Assembly (NCBI RefSeq): GCF_000731095.1
Contig: NZ_JMTZ01000038.1
Span: forward strand, 1 to 64,000
Origin: Lysobacter antibioticus
Lineage (GTDB): Bacteria; Pseudomonadota; Gammaproteobacteria; Xanthomonadales; Xanthomonadaceae
Reading direction: 5' to 3'
DNA length: 64,000 bases
The notes below the pieces were generated by a model. The model worked only from the letters and a program-made list of their open reading frames with translations. It did no database searches and had not been told where the DNA came from. Shown one piece after another: positions 8,615 to 21,496 of this stretch (position 1 is the stretch's first letter; the number at the start of each line of letters is the position of its first letter). A program made the position numbers and the translations under genes.

Positions 8615-11600
8615 TCAACCGCGCGCGGCCAACTGCGACAAACGCTGCACCGCGACCGACGCGGTCGGATAGTCCAGCGACTTCTGCGCGGCCAGCTCGT
8701 TGAGCATGGCCAGGGTGAAACGCAGCGAGACGTCGTCGCGGCCGAGCCAATGGGCGATCTTGGCATCGGCGTTGGCGCCCGGCATCGACAGCACCTGGCC
8801 GACCAGGATGCGTTGCTGCGCGCCCAGTTCTTCGCGCAGCACGCCGCGTGCGACCGCGTGCCAGCGGCCGTCGACGGTCAAGGCGTCGATCTGTTCCTGC
8901 AACCACGGCAGGCGCAGCGCTTCGCCGAGGCGGAAGTGGACCTTGGCCACCTCGACCGGCTTGAGCTTGCGCTCGCGCGCCAGTTCGATGATGTCGCAGC
9001 TCGGTTCCAGGTACGGCAGCGCCGCCAGTTGGGCGGCCAGCGCTTCCGGCACGCCCTTGGCCTTCCAGTCGGCGAACGCGGCATCGTGCGCCGGACGCTG
9101 GCCGTCGCCGAGGATGCCGTGGCCGGCGCGGATGTTCTTGAAGCCGTCGTGGTAACGCTCGACCGCGGTGGTGATGTCGGGGATCGTACCCGGACGCGAC
9201 AGCAGCCAACGGGTGAACGAACGCTGCAGGTTCCAGATCACCTGCAAGGCGTCGATCTGGGTCGACTCGGCGACCTTGCCGTCGAGCGCGTCGATCTGCG
9301 CCCACAAATCGCGCGCGTCGAGGGTCTCGCGGGTGATGGTGAAGGCCTTGGCGACCTCGCCCGGGGTGCGGCCGCTGTCTTCCTGCATGCGCAGCAGGAA
9401 GGTCGCGCCCATCCGGTTGATGGTCGAGTTGGTCACCGCGGTGGCGATGATCTCGCGCTTCAGGCGGTGGTTCTCCATCGCCTTGGCGTACTTGGTCTGC
9501 AGCGGCTGCGGGAAGTAACGCACCAGTTCCTTCGACAGGTACGGGTCTTCCGGCACGTCCGAGTCGAGCATCTGCTGGAACGCGACCAGCTTGGAGTACG
9601 ACAGCAGCACCGACAGTTCCGGACGGGTCAGGCCCTGGCCGCGCGCCTTGCGCTCGGAGATCTCGGCGTCCGACGGCAGGAACTCGATCTGGCGATCGAG
9701 CAGGCCCTGCGCTTCGAGGGTGCGGATGAAGTGCTGCTTGGAGCCCAGGCGGGTCTGGCTCATCCGCTCCATCAGGCTGATCGCCTGGTTCTGGCGGTAG
9801 TTGTCGTTGAGCACCAACTCGGCGACCTCGTCGGTCATCGAGGCGAGCAGCTTGTTGCGGTCCGGCAGGGTCAGCTTCTTCGCCTGCACCTGGCCGTTGA
9901 GCAGGATCTTGATGTTGACCTCGTGGTCCGAGGTGTCCACGCCGGCCGAATTGTCGATGAAGTCGGTGTTGAGCAGCACGCCATGCTGAGCCGCTTCGAT
10001 ACGGCCGAGCTGGGTCAGGCCGAGGTTGCCGCCCTCGCCCACCACCTTGCAGCGCAGGTCGCGGCCGTCGACGCGCAGACCGTTGTTGGCGCGGTCGCCG
10101 ACGTCGCTGTTGGTCTCGCCGCTGAACTTGACGTAGGTGCCGATGCCGCCGTTCCACAGCAGATCGACGGGCGACTTCAGGATCGCGCTCATCAGCTCGA
10201 CCGGGCTCATCGCGGCGATGCCGGCGTCGATGCCGAGCGCGGTCTTGATCTCAGGCGACAGCGGGATCGACTTGGCCGAACGCGGGTACACGCCGCCGCC
10301 CTTGCCGATCAGCTTCTTGTCGTAGTCGTCCCAGCTCGAGCGCGGCAGCTTGAACATGCGCTCGCGTTCCTTGAACGTCTTCGCCGCGTCCGGGTTCGGG
10401 TCGAGGAAGATGTGGCGGTGGTCGAACGCGGCGATCAGGCGGATGTGCTCGGACAGCAGCATGCCGTTGCCGAACACGTCGCCGGACATGTCGCCGATGC
10501 CGACCGCGGTGAAATCCTGGGTCTGGCTGTCGCGGCCCATCGCCCGGAAGTGGCGCTTGACCGACTCCCACGCGCCCTTGGCGGTGATGCCCATGCCCTT
10601 GTGGTCGTAACCGACCGAACCGCCCGAGGCGAAGGCGTCGTCGAGCCAGAATTTGTGCTCGGCGGCGATGCCGTTGGCGATGTCGGAGAAGGTCGCGGTG
10701 CCCTTGTCGGCGGCGACCACCAGATACGGATCGTCCTGATCGTGACGCACCACGTCGCGCGGCGCGACGATCTTGCCGTCGACGATGTTGTCGGTGATGT
10801 CGAGCAGGCCGTTGATGAACATCTTGTAGCAGGCGATGCCTTCGGCGAGCACGGCGTCGCGGTCGCCGCCGGCCGGCGGACGCTTGGCGAAGAAGCCGCC
10901 CTTCGAACCGACCGGCACGATCACGGTGTTCTTGACCATCTGCGCCTTGACCAGGCCCAGCACTTCGGTGCGGAAGTCTTCGCGACGATCCGACCAGCGC
11001 AGGCCGCCGCGGGCGACCGGGCCGAAACGCAGATGCACGCCTTCCACGCGCGGGCCGTAGACGAAGATTTCGCGGTACGGGCGCGGCTTGGGCAGGTCCG
11101 GCACCTGCGCCGAATCGAACTTGTAGCTGACGTAGCCGCGATCGGCGCCGTCGGCGGCGCGCTGGTAGTAGCTGGTGCGCAGGGTCGCGTTGATCACGCC
11201 GATGAAGCTGCGCAGGATGCGGTCTTCGTCGAGGCTGGAAACGCGGTCGAGCAGCGCCTTGATCGCATCGACCGTGGCCTTGGCCTGCTCGTCGCGCTTG
11301 CCGTTGCGCGCGTCGATGACCGGCTTGACCGCGGCCATGACCGCGGCGTCGCCGCCCGACAGGGCCTGCAACTGCTGGACCAGCAGGTCCTGGCCGGCCT
11401 TGATCTCGGCCTTGCTCTCCTTGCCGGTGCAGGGATCGAAGCGGGCCTCGAACAATTCCACCAGCAGGCGCGCGAGCAGCGGATAACGCGAGAAGGTTTC
11501 CTCGACGTAGCTCTGCGAGAACGGCACGCCGACCTGCAGCAGGTACTTGCAGTAGGCGCGCAGCATCGCGACCTGGCGCCAGGACAGGTTGGCGGTGAGG

Positions 11601-13720
11601 ATCAGGCGGTTGAAGCCGTCGTTCTCGGCGTTGCCGCGCCAGATCTGCGCGAACGCGTCCTCGAAGTTCTCGTCGAGGCTGTCGATGTCGATATCGTTGT
11701 TGGCGGTCTCGACCTCGAAGTCCTGGATGTAGACCGGCTGCTCGTCGACGCGCAGGCGGTAGGGGTGCTCGGAGATCACCCGCAGGCCCATGTTCTCCAT
11801 CATCGGCAGCGCGTCCGACAGTGGAATGTCGTCGAGCTGGCGGTAGAACTTGAAGCGCAGGCCGCCCTCGCCCTGGCGGGTGCGGCACAGGCTCAGGCGC
11901 AGATCGTCCGGACCGGTCAGCGCGGCCAGGTGGGCGATGTCCTGCGCGGCGACGCCGGCCGAGACTTCTTCGATATAGCCCGCCGGCAAGGCGCGGCCGT
12001 AGCGGTTGGCCAGGGCCAGGCCCTGCTGCTCGCCGTGGCGCTGAACCAGCGCGTCGCGCAGTTCGTCCTGGCGGTTACGCACGATCTCGGTCAGTTCGGC
12101 CTCAATCGCGATGTGGTCGATCTGGATCGCTTCGCCCGACTTCGGCCGCACGATCACGTGCATCTGCGCCAGCGGCGATTCGCCGATGTGCACGGTGGTG
12201 TCGATGTATTCGCCGTGCAGGCGGCGCTTGAGCATCGCCTCCACGCGCAGGCGCACGTCGGTGTTGAAGCGGTCGCGCGGGATGTAGACCAGGCCCGAGA
12301 AGAAGCGGCCGTAGCGGTCGCGGCGCAGGAACATCTTGCTGCGCACGCGCTCCTGCAGGCCGAGGATGCCCGAGGTGGTCTTGAACAGTTCCTCTTCGCT
12401 CGACTGGAACAGCTCGTCGCGCGGCAGGGTTTCCAGGACGTGGCGCAGGGCCTTGCCGCTGTGGCTGTCCGGGGCCAGGCCCGACTGCTCCATCACATAG
12501 GCATGGCGCTGACGCACCAGCGGAATGTCCCACGGGCGGCGGTTGTAGGCGCTGGAGGTATACAGGCCGAGGAAGCGCTTCTCGGCGACCGGACGGCCCT
12601 GGGCGTCGAAGCTCAGCACGCCGATGTAGTCCATGTAGCCCGGACGATGCACGGTCGAGCGCGCATTGGTCTTGGTCAGGATCAGCGCATCGACCGAACC
12701 CGACTGCGGGATGTAGTGCGCGGCCAGCGAGGTCAGCGGACGCGGCTTGCCGGCGTCCTTGCCGCGCAGCAGGCCCAGGCCGCTGCCCTTGATGGCGCTG
12801 AGCACGTCCTGGCCGTCGTGCTTGATCACCTCGTACTCGCGGTAACCGAGGAAGGTGAAGTGATTCTCGGCGGCCCAGTGCAGGAAGGCCTGCGCCTCGC
12901 GCTTGCCGTCTTCGTTGACCGGCATGCGCTCGCCGATCATGCCGTCGGCGACCTCGTTCATCTTGTCGCGCATCTGCGACCAGTCGCGGACGATCGCGCG
13001 CACGTCGGCGAGCACGGTTTCCAGCGCCTTCTTGACCGCGGCCATCGACTCATTGGTCAGGCGGTCGATTTCCAGGTGCATCAACGACTCGGGCACGCCC
13101 TGCCCGACCGAGACCAGCTTGCCGGCCTTGTCGCGCAGGAAGGTCACCACCGGATGGCCGAGCACGTGCACGCCGATGCCCTGGTCGGCCAGCGCCATGG
13201 TCACCGAATCGACCAGGAACGGCATGTCGTCGTTGGCGATCTGCAGCACGGTGTGCGCCGATTCCCAGCCGTGCGTCTTCAGGGTCGGGTTGAACAGGCG
13301 CACCAGCGCCGAACCCGGCTTGCGGTCGCGCGCGTAGTCGAGGAAGTCGGTCGCCAGCGCGGCCCAGCCGTCGGCCTGGTGCTGCGGCAGCTCGTCCAGG
13401 CTCATGCGCTTGTAGAACGCCTTGGCGAACGCCTCGGCCTCCGCGTGGCGCGCCTTCGGCAGGCGCTTGCGCATCGCGGCGACGATCGGCTCCAGCGAGA
13501 CGCTGGCGCTCTGCGCCTCGACCTGCGCAACGCTCTTGGCGGCGGGCTTGGCGGCGACCGACTTGGCCGTGGCGCTCTTCGCGGCAGCGGGCTTGGTCGA
13601 AGCAGGCTTGCTTGCGGCAGGCTTCGCGGCGACGGTCTTGGCGGCGGGCTTGCCCGCTTTCTTGGCCGAGGCTGGTTTGGCGGGATCCTGCTTGGACGCG
13701 GCTTTGGGTTTGTTGCTCAT
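8615..13720 (-). CDS. gdhB: NAD-specific glutamate dehydrogenase, 180-kDa class
   Basis: A 1701-residue protein of the large NAD-dependent glutamate dehydrogenase class (as in Streptomyces clavuligerus and Pseudomonas), which converts glutamate to 2-oxoglutarate and ammonia. The catalytic region lies around residues 900-960: 'GGLRWSDRREDFRTEV', 'KAQMVKNTVIVPVGSKGGF'. The nucleotide-binding part includes 'ADKGTATFSDIAN' and 'VAVGIGDMSGDVFGNGM'-like sequence near 1040-1080. Long N- and C-terminal regulatory regions match the class. The usual length is about 1600-1620; the surplus is an N-terminal stretch of about 65 residues made almost only of Ala, Lys, Pro, Ser and Thr. The ATG at 13720 was chosen because it begins this stretch. 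A terminator follows the gene. Confidence 0.93.
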   Translation of the reverse strand: MSNKPKAASKQDPAKPASAKKAGKPAAKTVAAKPAASKPASTKPAAAKSATAKSVAAKPAAKSVAQVEAQSASVSLEPIVAAMRKRLPKARHAEAEAFAKAFYKRMSLDELPQHQADGWAALATDFLDYARDRKPGSALVRLFNPTLKTHGWESAHTVLQIANDDMPFLVDSVTMALADQGIGVHVLGHPVVTFLRDKAGKLVSVGQGVPESLMHLEIDRLTNESMAAVKKALETVLADVRAIVRDWSQMRDKMNEVADGMIGERMPVNEDGKREAQAFLHWAAENHFTFLGYREYEVIKHDGQDVLSAIKGSGLGLLRGKDAGKPRPLTSLAAHYIPQSGSVDALILTKTNARSTVHRPGYMDYIGVLSFDAQGRPVAEKRFLGLYTSSAYNRRPWDIPLVRQRHAYVMEQSGLAPDSHSGKALRHVLETLPRDELFQSSEEELFKTTSGILGLQERVRSKMFLRRDRYGRFFSGLVYIPRDRFNTDVRLRVEAMLKRRLHGEYIDTTVHIGESPLAQMHVIVRPKSGEAIQIDHIAIEAELTEIVRNRQDELRDALVQRHGEQQGLALANRYGRALPAGYIEEVSAGVAAQDIAHLAALTGPDDLRLSLCRTRQGEGGLRFKFYRQLDDIPLSDALPMMENMGLRVISEHPYRLRVDEQPVYIQDFEVETANNDIDIDSLDENFEDAFAQIWRGNAENDGFNRLILTANLSWRQVAMLRAYCKYLLQVGVPFSQSYVEETFSRYPLLARLLVELFEARFDPCTGKESKAEIKAGQDLLVQQLQALSGGDAAVMAAVKPVIDARNGKRDEQAKATVDAIKALLDRVSSLDEDRILRSFIGVINATLRTSYYQRAADGADRGYVSYKFDSAQVPDLPKPRPYREIFVYGPRVEGVHLRFGPVARGGLRWSDRREDFRTEVLGLVKAQMVKNTVIVPVGSKGGFFAKRPPAGGDRDAVLAEGIACYKMFINGLLDITDNIVDGKIVAPRDVVRHDQDDPYLVVAADKGTATFSDIANGIAAEHKFWLDDAFASGGSVGYDHKGMGITAKGAWESVKRHFRAMGRDSQTQDFTAVGIGDMSGDVFGNGMLLSEHIRLIAAFDHRHIFLDPNPDAAKTFKERERMFKLPRSSWDDYDKKLIGKGGGVYPRSAKSIPLSPEIKTALGIDAGIAAMSPVELMSAILKSPVDLLWNGGIGTYVKFSGETNSDVGDRANNGLRVDGRDLRCKVVGEGGNLGLTQLGRIEAAQHGVLLNTDFIDNSAGVDTSDHEVNIKILLNGQVQAKKLTLPDRNKLLASMTDEVAELVLNDNYRQNQAISLMERMSQTRLGSKQHFIRTLEAQGLLDRQIEFLPSDAEISERKARGQGLTRPELSVLLSYSKLVAFQQMLDSDVPEDPYLSKELVRYFPQPLQTKYAKAMENHRLKREIIATAVTNSTINRMGATFLLRMQEDSGRTPGEVAKAFTITRETLDARDLWAQIDALDGKVAESTQIDALQVIWNLQRSFTRWLLSRPGTIPDITTAVERYHDGFKNIRAGHGILGDGQRPAHDAAFADWKAKGVPEALAAQLAALPYLEPSCDIIELARERKLKPVEVAKVHFRLGEALRLPWLQEQIDALTVDGRWHAVARGVLREELGAQQRILVGQVLSMPGANADAKIAHWLGRDDVSLRFTLAMLNELAAQKSLDYPTASVAVQRLSQLAARG

Positions 13721-13779
13721 GGGAACTCTGAGGTCCGGATGGTATGAGGCCCACGCTTTCGCGCGGGCCAAGAGAAAGG

Positions 13780-13962
13780 TTAGTGCTTGCGGTTGGAGGC
13801 TTGCAGGGCGGCAATGGACGCGGCGCCGTAATCGAGCGACGCGCCCACGCGGCCGCGCGCCATCGGGCGCGGACCGGGTACGGCGGCATCGTTCGAAGCG
13901 CGCGAGCCCATGCCGCCGTCCTCAGGACAGGCGGTGGGCCGTGACGAGCCGAAACGTTTCAT
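13780..13962 (-). CDS. Possible 60-residue small protein
   Basis: An open frame starting 11 bp after the acyl-CoA dehydrogenase stop on the same strand and ending about 60 bp before the glutamate dehydrogenase start. The peptide begins Met-Lys-Arg-Phe and is rich in Gly, Arg, Ala and Ser. I recognise no domain and there is no strong ribosome site (GAAGCGACAG precedes the ATG). An imperfect hairpin at 13752-13773 (GGCCCACGC/GCGCGGGCC arms) follows its stop but lacks a T tract. It could equally be an untranslated spacer. Confidence 0.35.
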   Translation of the reverse strand: MKRFGSSRPTACPEDGGMGSRASNDAAVPGPRPMARGRVGASLDYGAASIAALQASNRKH

Positions 13963-13973
13963 CGTCTGTCGCT

Positions 13974-15134
<1,161 letters not shown>

Positions 15135-15411
15135 GTCGGCACCTCTGCTGGTTTGAGCACTGCGGCCGGGGCGCGCGGCAGCCCGTAGGCGGCGCCGTCG
15201 TCGATCCCCGACCGGCGCGATGGTTCTGCGTCCTGGTCCGCGGCCCTGTCGATGGCCGCGAATGCGAATTGTAGCCGCGCGCGCCGAATAACCCCACCCA
15301 TGCGCCTGCCCCGCCCATGCGCCTGTGTTTGCGCCGCGAGGCGTCTGCGCGGTCACGGCCGGGCCGGCCCCGACTTGACCTGCAAGCCCTCCGGGAACAC
15401 ACTTATCTCTA

Positions 15412-15421
15412 TATCGCGATA
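15412..15421. promoter_or_regulatory. Palindromic operator candidate for the SahR-like regulator
   Basis: TATCGCGATA is a perfect 10-bp palindrome in AT-richer surroundings (CTCTATATCGCGATACGTTG), about 115 bp before the regulator's ATG. ArsR-type dimers bind short palindromes close to their own promoters, so this is the best autoregulatory site in the region. A TTGACC lies at 15375-15380, but no well-spaced -10 hexamer is evident. Function is inferred. Confidence 0.45.
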
Positions 15422-15434
15422 CGTTGATGGAACA

Positions 15435-15530
15435 CGGGAATCGAGAATGGAGAATGGAGAATCGTCCTAAGTGACTGTCCCATTGCCCACCTTTGGTTCC
15501 CCATTCCCGATTCCCTATTCCCAAGGTTGC
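15435..15530. repeat. Degenerate inverted GGGAATC-type repeats
   Basis: Purine-rich units (GGGAATCGAGAATGGAGAAT) on the left and pyrimidine-rich counterparts (CCATTCCCGATTCCCTATTC) on the right can pair across about 40 bp. The right arm lies directly in front of the ATG at 15534 and would become part of the leader mRNA. A similar structure of different sequence separates the metH halves. Confidence 0.65.
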
Positions 15531-15533
15531 CCT

Positions 15534-16496
15534 ATGGATCTCGAAGGCTGGTCGTCCCGCTTGAAGGTGTTCGCCGACGCCACCCGCGTGCGTCTGCTCG
15601 CTCTGCTCGAAGGCGAGGAGCTGACCGTGGCCGAGCTGTCGGCGATCACCCGCCTGGCCCAACCGCGCGTATCGACGCATTTGTCCAAGCTCAAGGAAGC
15701 CGGGCTGGTGCGCGACCGCCGCGCCGGCGTGTCGGCTTATTACCGTTTCGACGACGGTGCGCTCGACCAGGCCCAGCGCGCGCTGTGGCAGACCCTCAGC
15801 ACCGGCAGCGACGACCCCTTGCTGCGCCAGGACGCCGAGCGCGTGGCCGCGGTGCTCGCGATGCGCGCCTCCGACCAGAACTGGGCCGACTCGGTCGCCG
15901 GCGACATGGAACGCCACTACTCGCCGGGCCGCACCTGGGAAGCCCTGGCGCGCTCGGCCCTGCCCCTGCTGCAACCCGGCGACGTGCTCGACATCGCCTC
16001 CGGCGACGGCGTGCTGGCCGAACTGCTGGCGCCGCACTCCAACCGCTACGTCTGCCTCGACGCCAGCACCAAGGTCGTCGCCGCCGCCTCCGAACGGCTG
16101 CGCAAGCTGCGTAACGTCGAGGTGCGCGAAGGCGACATGCACGCGCTGCCGTTCGAGGCCGACAGCTTCGACCTGGTGGTGCTGATGCACGCGCTGACCT
16201 ATGCCGAACACCCGGCCCAGGCCGTGGCCGAAGCCGCGCGCGTGCTGCGCCCCGGCGGCCGCCTGCTGCTGACCAGCCTGGCCAGCCACGAACACCGCGG
16301 CGCGGTCGAAGCCTTCGGCCACGTCAACCTGGGTTTCGCCGAGAAGGACCTGCAGAAGTTCGCCGCCAAGGCCGGCTTCGACATCGTCAGCTGCGAAACC
16401 GTGACCCGCGAACGGCGCCCGCCGCATTTCGAAGTCATCGCCCTGATGGCGCGTAAACCCGCTGCCGAGCCGGCCCGCAAGCCGGCGAAGAAGTAA
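15534..16496 (+). CDS. ArsR-family regulator fused to SAM-dependent methyltransferase-like domain (SahR-like)
   Basis: A 320-residue two-domain protein. Residues 5-90 are an ArsR winged helix: '[18 protein letters not shown]' and recognition helix '[18 protein letters not shown]'. Residues about 110-310 are a class I methyltransferase fold with motif I '[15 protein letters not shown]' (near 151-165), an acidic motif II region and '[12 protein letters not shown]'. This architecture is that of SahR, which senses S-adenosylhomocysteine and represses methionine-cycle genes in Proteobacteria. Here it is 13 bp upstream of metH in one operon, which fits exactly. It probably binds SAH/SAM rather than methylating a target. 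The C-terminus is a Lys/Ala/Pro tail. The ATG at 15534 was chosen because it starts the HTH domain. Confidence 0.85.
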   Translation: MDLEGWSSRLKVFADATRVRLLALLEGEELTVAELSAITRLAQPRVSTHLSKLKEAGLVRDRRAGVSAYYRFDDGALDQAQRALWQTLSTGSDDPLLRQDAERVAAVLAMRASDQNWADSVAGDMERHYSPGRTWEALARSALPLLQPGDVLDIASGDGVLAELLAPHSNRYVCLDASTKVVAAASERLRKLRNVEVREGDMHALPFEADSFDLVVLMHALTYAEHPAQAVAEAARVLRPGGRLLLTSLASHEHRGAVEAFGHVNLGFAEKDLQKFAAKAGFDIVSCETVTRERRPPHFEVIALMARKPAAEPARKPAKK

Positions 16497-16509
16497 CGAG
16501 GCCCTGCCG

Positions 16510-17622
16510 ATGGAAACCCTGCCCTGGCTCAACCCCGAACGTGCGCGCACGCTGCTGCGCGGCCTGGACGAACGCATCCTGATCATGGACGGCGCGATGG
16601 GCACGATGATCCAGCAGCACGAGTTGCAGGAAGCCGACTATCGCGGCGAGCGCTTCGCCGAAGGCTACGACCGGCTGTACGCGGGCGGCCACGACGGCGA
16701 GACCGAACACGTCCACGGCGAGGGCTGCGGCTGCTCGCGCGACCAGCGCGGCAACAACGACCTGCTGACCCTGACCCGGCCCGACATCATCGGCGGCATC
16801 CACGCCGAATACCTCGCCGCCGGCGCCGACCTGATCGAGACCAACACCTTCAACTCGACCACGATCTCGCTGGCCGACTACGGCCTGGAGCACCTGGCGC
16901 GCGAGCTCAACGAGGAAGGCGCGCGCCTGGCCCGCCAGGCCTGCGACGAGGCCGAAGCGCGCGACCCTTCCAAGCCGCGCTACGTCATCGGCGTGCTCGG
17001 CCCGACCAGCCGTACCGCCTCGCTGAGCCCGGACGTGAACCAGCCCGGCTACCGCGCCATCACCTTCGACGAGTTGCGCATCGCCTACCGCGAAGCCACC
17101 GACGGCCTGATCGACGGCGGCGCCGACGTGATCATGGTCGAGACCATCTTCGACACGCTCAACGCCAAGGCCGCATTGTTCGCGGTCGAGGAAGCCTTCG
17201 ACGCGCGCGGCGCGCGCCTGCCGATCATGATCTCCGGCACCATCACCGACGCCTCCGGCCGCACCCTCTCGGGCCAGACCGCCGAGGCCTTCTGGTACTC
17301 GGTGCGCCACGTCCAGCCGACCGCGATCGGGCTGAACTGCGCGCTCGGCGCCAAGGACCTGCGCGTGCACATCGACGTGCTGGCGCAGATCGCCGACTCC
17401 CACGTCAGCACCCACCCGAACGCCGGCCTGCCGAATGCCTTCGGCGGTTACGACGAAACCCCCGAGGACATGGCCGCGGTGCTCGGCGAGTTCGCCCGCG
17501 CCGGCCTGCTCAACCTGGTCGGCGGCTGCTGCGGCACGACCCCGGCGCACATCGCCGCGATCGCCGCGGTGGTCGAAGGCGTCGAGCCGCGCCGCCCGCT
17601 GCAGTTGGAAAACGCGGCTTGA
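16510..17622 (+). CDS. metH: Methionine synthase, N-terminal half (homocysteine S-methyltransferase domain)
   Basis: A 370-residue homocysteine-binding module of cobalamin-dependent methionine synthase, encoded as a separate protein as in other xanthomonads. It contains '[11 protein letters not shown]' (26-36), '[10 protein letters not shown]', and the three zinc-binding cysteines Cys277 ('GLNCALG'), Cys340 and Cys341 ('GGCCGTTP'). An insertion at residues 61-77 is rich in His, Glu and Cys (His61, His67, His69, Cys73, Cys75) and is absent from E. coli MetH as I recall it. The ribosome site AACGAGG lies 8 bp before the ATG, and the gene is co-transcribed with the SahR-like regulator. It must act together with the downstream half. 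Confidence 0.95.
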   Translation: METLPWLNPERARTLLRGLDERILIMDGAMGTMIQQHELQEADYRGERFAEGYDRLYAGGHDGETEHVHGEGCGCSRDQRGNNDLLTLTRPDIIGGIHAEYLAAGADLIETNTFNSTTISLADYGLEHLARELNEEGARLARQACDEAEARDPSKPRYVIGVLGPTSRTASLSPDVNQPGYRAITFDELRIAYREATDGLIDGGADVIMVETIFDTLNAKAALFAVEEAFDARGARLPIMISGTITDASGRTLSGQTAEAFWYSVRHVQPTAIGLNCALGAKDLRVHIDVLAQIADSHVSTHPNAGLPNAFGGYDETPEDMAAVLGEFARAGLLNLVGGCCGTTPAHIAAIAAVVEGVEPRRPLQLENAA

Positions 17623-17751
17623 AGCGAGAAGTGAGTGCATAGAAGTGAGGAGTGAGTAAAGCCACCCCACTCGTTCCTCGTTGCTCACTCCTTACTCGTT
17701 CCTAGTTCCTCACTCCTCTCACCAGCCCCCTTCCCAGGCACCAGCCACCGT
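17623..17751. repeat. Inverted repeats of GAGTGAG-type units between the metH halves
   Basis: The left part (17623-17660) carries AAGTGAGTGC, AAGTGAGGAGTGAGTAAAG; the right part (17670-17720) carries complementary CTCGTTCCTCGTTGCTCACT and CCTTACTCGTTCCTAGTTCC units. Together they can fold into a long imperfect hairpin in the mRNA between the two halves of metH. No gene is present. The structure may affect processing or the ratio of the two subunits. Confidence 0.65.
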
Positions 17752-20454
<2,703 letters not shown>

Positions 20455-20513
20455 CACGGACGGGCGGCGCACAGCCGCCCCCTCCAGGGACTGGTCAACA
20501 CGAGCGTGCACGG

Positions 20514-21254
20514 ATGAGCGAAATCCTGATACCCGGCGGTTACGGCATCGACGCGGCGGCCGACCGCGGCGGCGATGCGCTCGGCAACGCCGCCTTCATC
20601 GAGAAACATGCGGCTCCGGGCCGCATCGGCCTGTGCGGCGGGCGCGACTGGATCAACAAACTGATCCGCAAGGCGCAATCGCCCTTGACCGAAGACGGTC
20701 ATCGCAGCCTGTGGTCGCACGCCTTCGTCTTCAGCGAACGCCGCATCGACGGGCAATGGTGGGTGATCGAGTCCGACCTCGACCTGCGCTACAAGCAGAT
20801 CCGCCTGGGCGTGCAGGAGAACCGCGTCGACCGTTACTACGACGCCGACGCGTTTCCGAACATCGCCATCCTCGATTTCGACTTGAGCCCGGAACAGGTG
20901 CACAAGATCCAGGTCGCCGGCCTCGACCTGCTGTCGGGCCTGTCGAGCTATTCGATCAGCGAACTGGTCGGCACCCTGATGGCGATGCACAGCCGTCGCC
21001 TGCGCCGGCGCAGCAATCTGCTGGCCAAGGAAGGCGCGCTGTACTGCTCGGCGCTGGTCCAACATTGCTACCACGCCGCCGGCATCGAATTCCTGCCCGG
21101 CGTGCCCGGCAAGAACATCGCCCCGCACGATATCGACGAATCGCCGCTGCCGCACCGCACCCATCGGATCATCCGCGACCTGGGCGTATCGACGATCCGC
21201 GAGCTGGGCCACAAGTCGAAACACTGGCTGAGCAGCGCACTCGATTCGGACTGA
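20514..21254 (+). CDS. YiiX/NlpC-P60-like papain-fold hydrolase
   Basis: A 246-residue protein without signal peptide. It resembles the YiiX/YebB-like permuted papain-fold (lipo-/peptidase) family: catalytic His69 in 'SLWSHAFVF' comes first and the nucleophile Cys178 in 'LYCSALVQHCYHAAG' later, the circularly permuted order. The first helix block 'RIGLCGGRDWINKLIRKAQ' precedes the His. Family members hydrolyse amide or ester bonds in peptidoglycan or lipids; the substrate here is unknown. It follows metH by 59 bp but has its own ribosome context, so it may or may not belong to the operon. Confidence 0.75.
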   Translation: MSEILIPGGYGIDAAADRGGDALGNAAFIEKHAAPGRIGLCGGRDWINKLIRKAQSPLTEDGHRSLWSHAFVFSERRIDGQWWVIESDLDLRYKQIRLGVQENRVDRYYDADAFPNIAILDFDLSPEQVHKIQVAGLDLLSGLSSYSISELVGTLMAMHSRRLRRRSNLLAKEGALYCSALVQHCYHAAGIEFLPGVPGKNIAPHDIDESPLPHRTHRIIRDLGVSTIRELGHKSKHWLSSALDSD

Positions 21255-21496
21255 GGCGTCCGCGAGCAGGCGTGCCGCATGGCAACGCCGGTACCCATCG
21301 CGCACGCGCTTCGCCGAACATAGCGGAATGCGGTCGTGCCGCCGGATTTCTTTGGCTGGGCGGCCGATCCGATACGGGGTCGCAAACGCGAACGGCGCCG
21401 CTATCGCACCTCAATACGCAATGGTATGGTGACGCCATCCTGGCCCGGCCGCGCCGTCTCGGCGCGACCGGCGCACCGACCCGCCCACGGATCGCC

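Larger units (their letters stand above)
15135..15533. other. Divergent intergenic region, acyl-CoA dehydrogenase / methionine operon
   Basis: A 399-bp gap without a credible gene. It must hold the promoters of the two divergent units. The right part contains a perfect 10-bp palindrome (15412-15421) and a run of degenerate GGGAATC/GAATGG repeats (15435-15530). The left part (15190-15370) is GC-rich and shows nothing I can name. Short frames across it are shadows. Confidence 0.6.

Noticed and set aside
8750-13747. A 1665-codon open frame on the plus strand
   Set aside because: It is antisense to the glutamate dehydrogenase. Long antisense frames are expected in GC-rich genes, and its protein is Arg/Gln/His/Val-rich without any domain.
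15135-17751. SAM or cobalamin riboswitch before metH
   Set aside because: The leader contains only degenerate repeats and a short palindrome; none of the conserved riboswitch core sequences was recognised.
20462-20481. GGGCGGC/GCCGCCC hairpin after metH
   Set aside because: The stem is good but no T tract follows, so a Rho-independent terminator is not supported.
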